A DNA stretch of 64,000 nucleotides, from contig NZ_FTMX01000001.1 in assembly GCF_900156045.1 (NCBI RefSeq), positions 124,001 through 188,000 of the forward strand, given 5' to 3'. Position 1 is the stretch's first letter, and each line of letters starts with the position of its first letter. Positions 63,185 through 64,000 of this stretch are shown here, piece by piece. Made by a program: the position numbers and the translations under genes. Source of the DNA: Peribacillus simplex (lineage in GTDB: Bacteria > Bacillota > Bacilli > Bacillales > DSM-1321). The notes below the pieces were generated by a model. The model was not told the origin of the DNA, searched no databases, and saw only the letters and a program-made list of their open reading frames with translations.

Positions 63185-63213
63185 TTGACCAGACGGTATA
63201 TTTGTCTTACAAT
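63185..63213 (+). promoter_or_regulatory. Promoter and operator of the dehydratase gene at 63244
   Basis: TTGACC at 63185 and TACAAT at 63208 are 17 bases apart. The -10 lies inside the palindrome TTGT-CTT-ACAA at 63202-63212, exactly the arrangement seen in the gudP promoter. Confidence 0.68.
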
Positions 63214-63243
63214 AAAACAATAATACACAAGGAGGAATAGAAA

Positions 63244-64000
63244 ATGAATAAAATTCGCAAGGCGCCTAAAGGGATTCTCGGATTTCCCGTAGCACCATTT
63301 ACAACGAGTAACAAGCTGGATGAACAAGCACTAGCCCAAAATATCCAATTTTTACTGGATGAGGGACTCGAGGCTATTTTCGTAGCATGCGCAGCAGCGG
63401 AATATCCATCGTTAAGTAAAGAGGAATATGAAGCGATGGTAGAGGTAGCAGTATCCGTTACAGCTGGTAAAGTCCCTGTATACACAGGGGTAGGCGGGAA
63501 TATTCAAACTTCCCTGGAACTTGCCAGAATATCAGCGGATAGAGGGGCAGACGGATATTTAATATTACCTCCATATCTTGTTACTGGAGAACAGGCAGGT
63601 CTGGCGGCTTATTTCAAAGCTATCGCAGAGAGTACGGACTTAAATTCCATCGTATATCAGCGTGATAATGTTTCACTTTCAATTTCAACTTTGGAAGCGC
63701 TTGCTGAGGTCCCGCAGGTGGTCGGCGTCAAAGACGGTCTAGGCAATATGGAGTTGAATGGACTCCTTACACAAACGTTCGGAAAGCGTTTCGGCTGGCT
63801 GAACGGAATGCCGCTTGCGGAAGTTACCATGTCGGCCTACGTTCCACTTGGCTTTGACTCTTACTCATCCGCGATATCCAATTACATCCCGCACATCTCA
63901 CGGAAATTCTATAATGGCATTTTGAGCGGAGATCAAGAAACGGTCAAAGAAATTTACCAACAGGTCATCATGCCAATCAACAATATTCGCCGTCAGCGAA
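63244..64000 (+). CDS. 5-dehydro-4-deoxyglucarate dehydratase, 3' end missing
   Basis: The first 252 residues of a DapA-superfamily (beta/alpha)8 lyase that decarboxylates and dehydrates the product of GudD to 2-oxoglutarate semialdehyde. It starts MNKIRKAPKGILGFPVAPFT. IVYQRDN holds the catalytic tyrosine, VVGVKDGLGN the Schiff-base lysine and VYTGVGGN precedes. AGGAGG at 63231-63236. It runs off the window; the full protein in this family is about 300 residues. B. subtilis YcbC is the comparison. Confidence 0.92.
   Translation, partial: MNKIRKAPKGILGFPVAPFTTSNKLDEQALAQNIQFLLDEGLEAIFVACAAAEYPSLSKEEYEAMVEVAVSVTAGKVPVYTGVGGNIQTSLELARISADRGADGYLILPPYLVTGEQAGLAAYFKAIAESTDLNSIVYQRDNVSLSISTLEALAEVPQVVGVKDGLGNMELNGLLTQTFGKRFGWLNGMPLAEVTMSAYVPLGFDSYSSAISNYIPHISRKFYNGILSGDQETVKEIYQQVIMPINNIRRQR

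Overview
The window looks like a chromosomal segment of an endospore-forming, low-GC Gram-positive bacterium of the Bacillaceae, probably close to Bacillus/Peribacillus. Reasons: AGGAGG-type ribosome binding sites with TTG and GTG starts, an H-type small acid-soluble spore protein, a YjcZ-type sporulation peptide, a SPOCS-domain spore protein, a thrZ-type threonyl-tRNA synthetase behind T-boxes, and an equivalent of the B. subtilis yodTSRQP-kamA gene set. The exact genus is inference.

Layout. 1-3.8 kb: 5' end of a DCC-family protein, a membrane acyltransferase, a DacF-like carboxypeptidase and a DUF3189 protein. 4.0-10.7 kb: an AT-rich operon behind a perfect 7-1-7 Fur box. It encodes a lipoprotein-anchored nickel/peptide-type ABC importer with a permease-ATPase fusion, two related amidotransferase-fold proteins and an FmdE-like protein that lacks the usual cysteines. 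This is my best candidate for an undescribed system. 10.9-18.4 kb: spore genes (sspH, a 42-bp-repeat His/Cys/Lys protein, SPOCS, YjcZ), small regulators and enzymes.

17.7-26.2 kb: a 3-hydroxybutyrate/acetoacetate locus: 3-hydroxybutyrate dehydrogenase, hydroxybutyryl-CoA dehydrogenase, thiolase, a sigma-54 activator, a GntP-type permease and CoA-transferase A/B, with two GG-N10-GC sigma-54 promoters. 28.6-40.1 kb: a second sigma-54 activator followed by a sigma-54 promoter and ten co-directional genes: kamA, yokU, ablB, ferredoxin, yodT, CoA-transferase A/B, thiolase, yodQ, and a lysP-like permease after a 115-bp gap. Read together they suggest lysine uptake and breakdown through N-acetyl-beta-lysine to acetyl-CoA and a four-carbon amino acid.

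40.4-50.3 kb: small membrane proteins, two nearly identical tandem T-box leaders before thrZ, an intact LysE exporter and a frameshifted LysE relative, an MFS and an APC transporter, and an extra RNase J. 50.4-59 kb: TetR/DHA2 efflux pair with twin operators, a YhgE/Pip protein divergent from a LysR regulator with a palindrome between them, an alpha/beta hydrolase, and a TetR/SDR pair with a palindrome. 59.3-64 kb: a D-glucarate locus (FadR-type regulator, gudD, gudP, and 5-dehydro-4-deoxyglucarate dehydratase cut by the window edge) with three matching operator sites and a cre-like site. Copies of a roughly 120-bp structured intergenic repeat lie at 22.7, 26.4, 26.5 and 53.2 kb. I found no tRNA, rRNA, CRISPR array, transposase or phage block.
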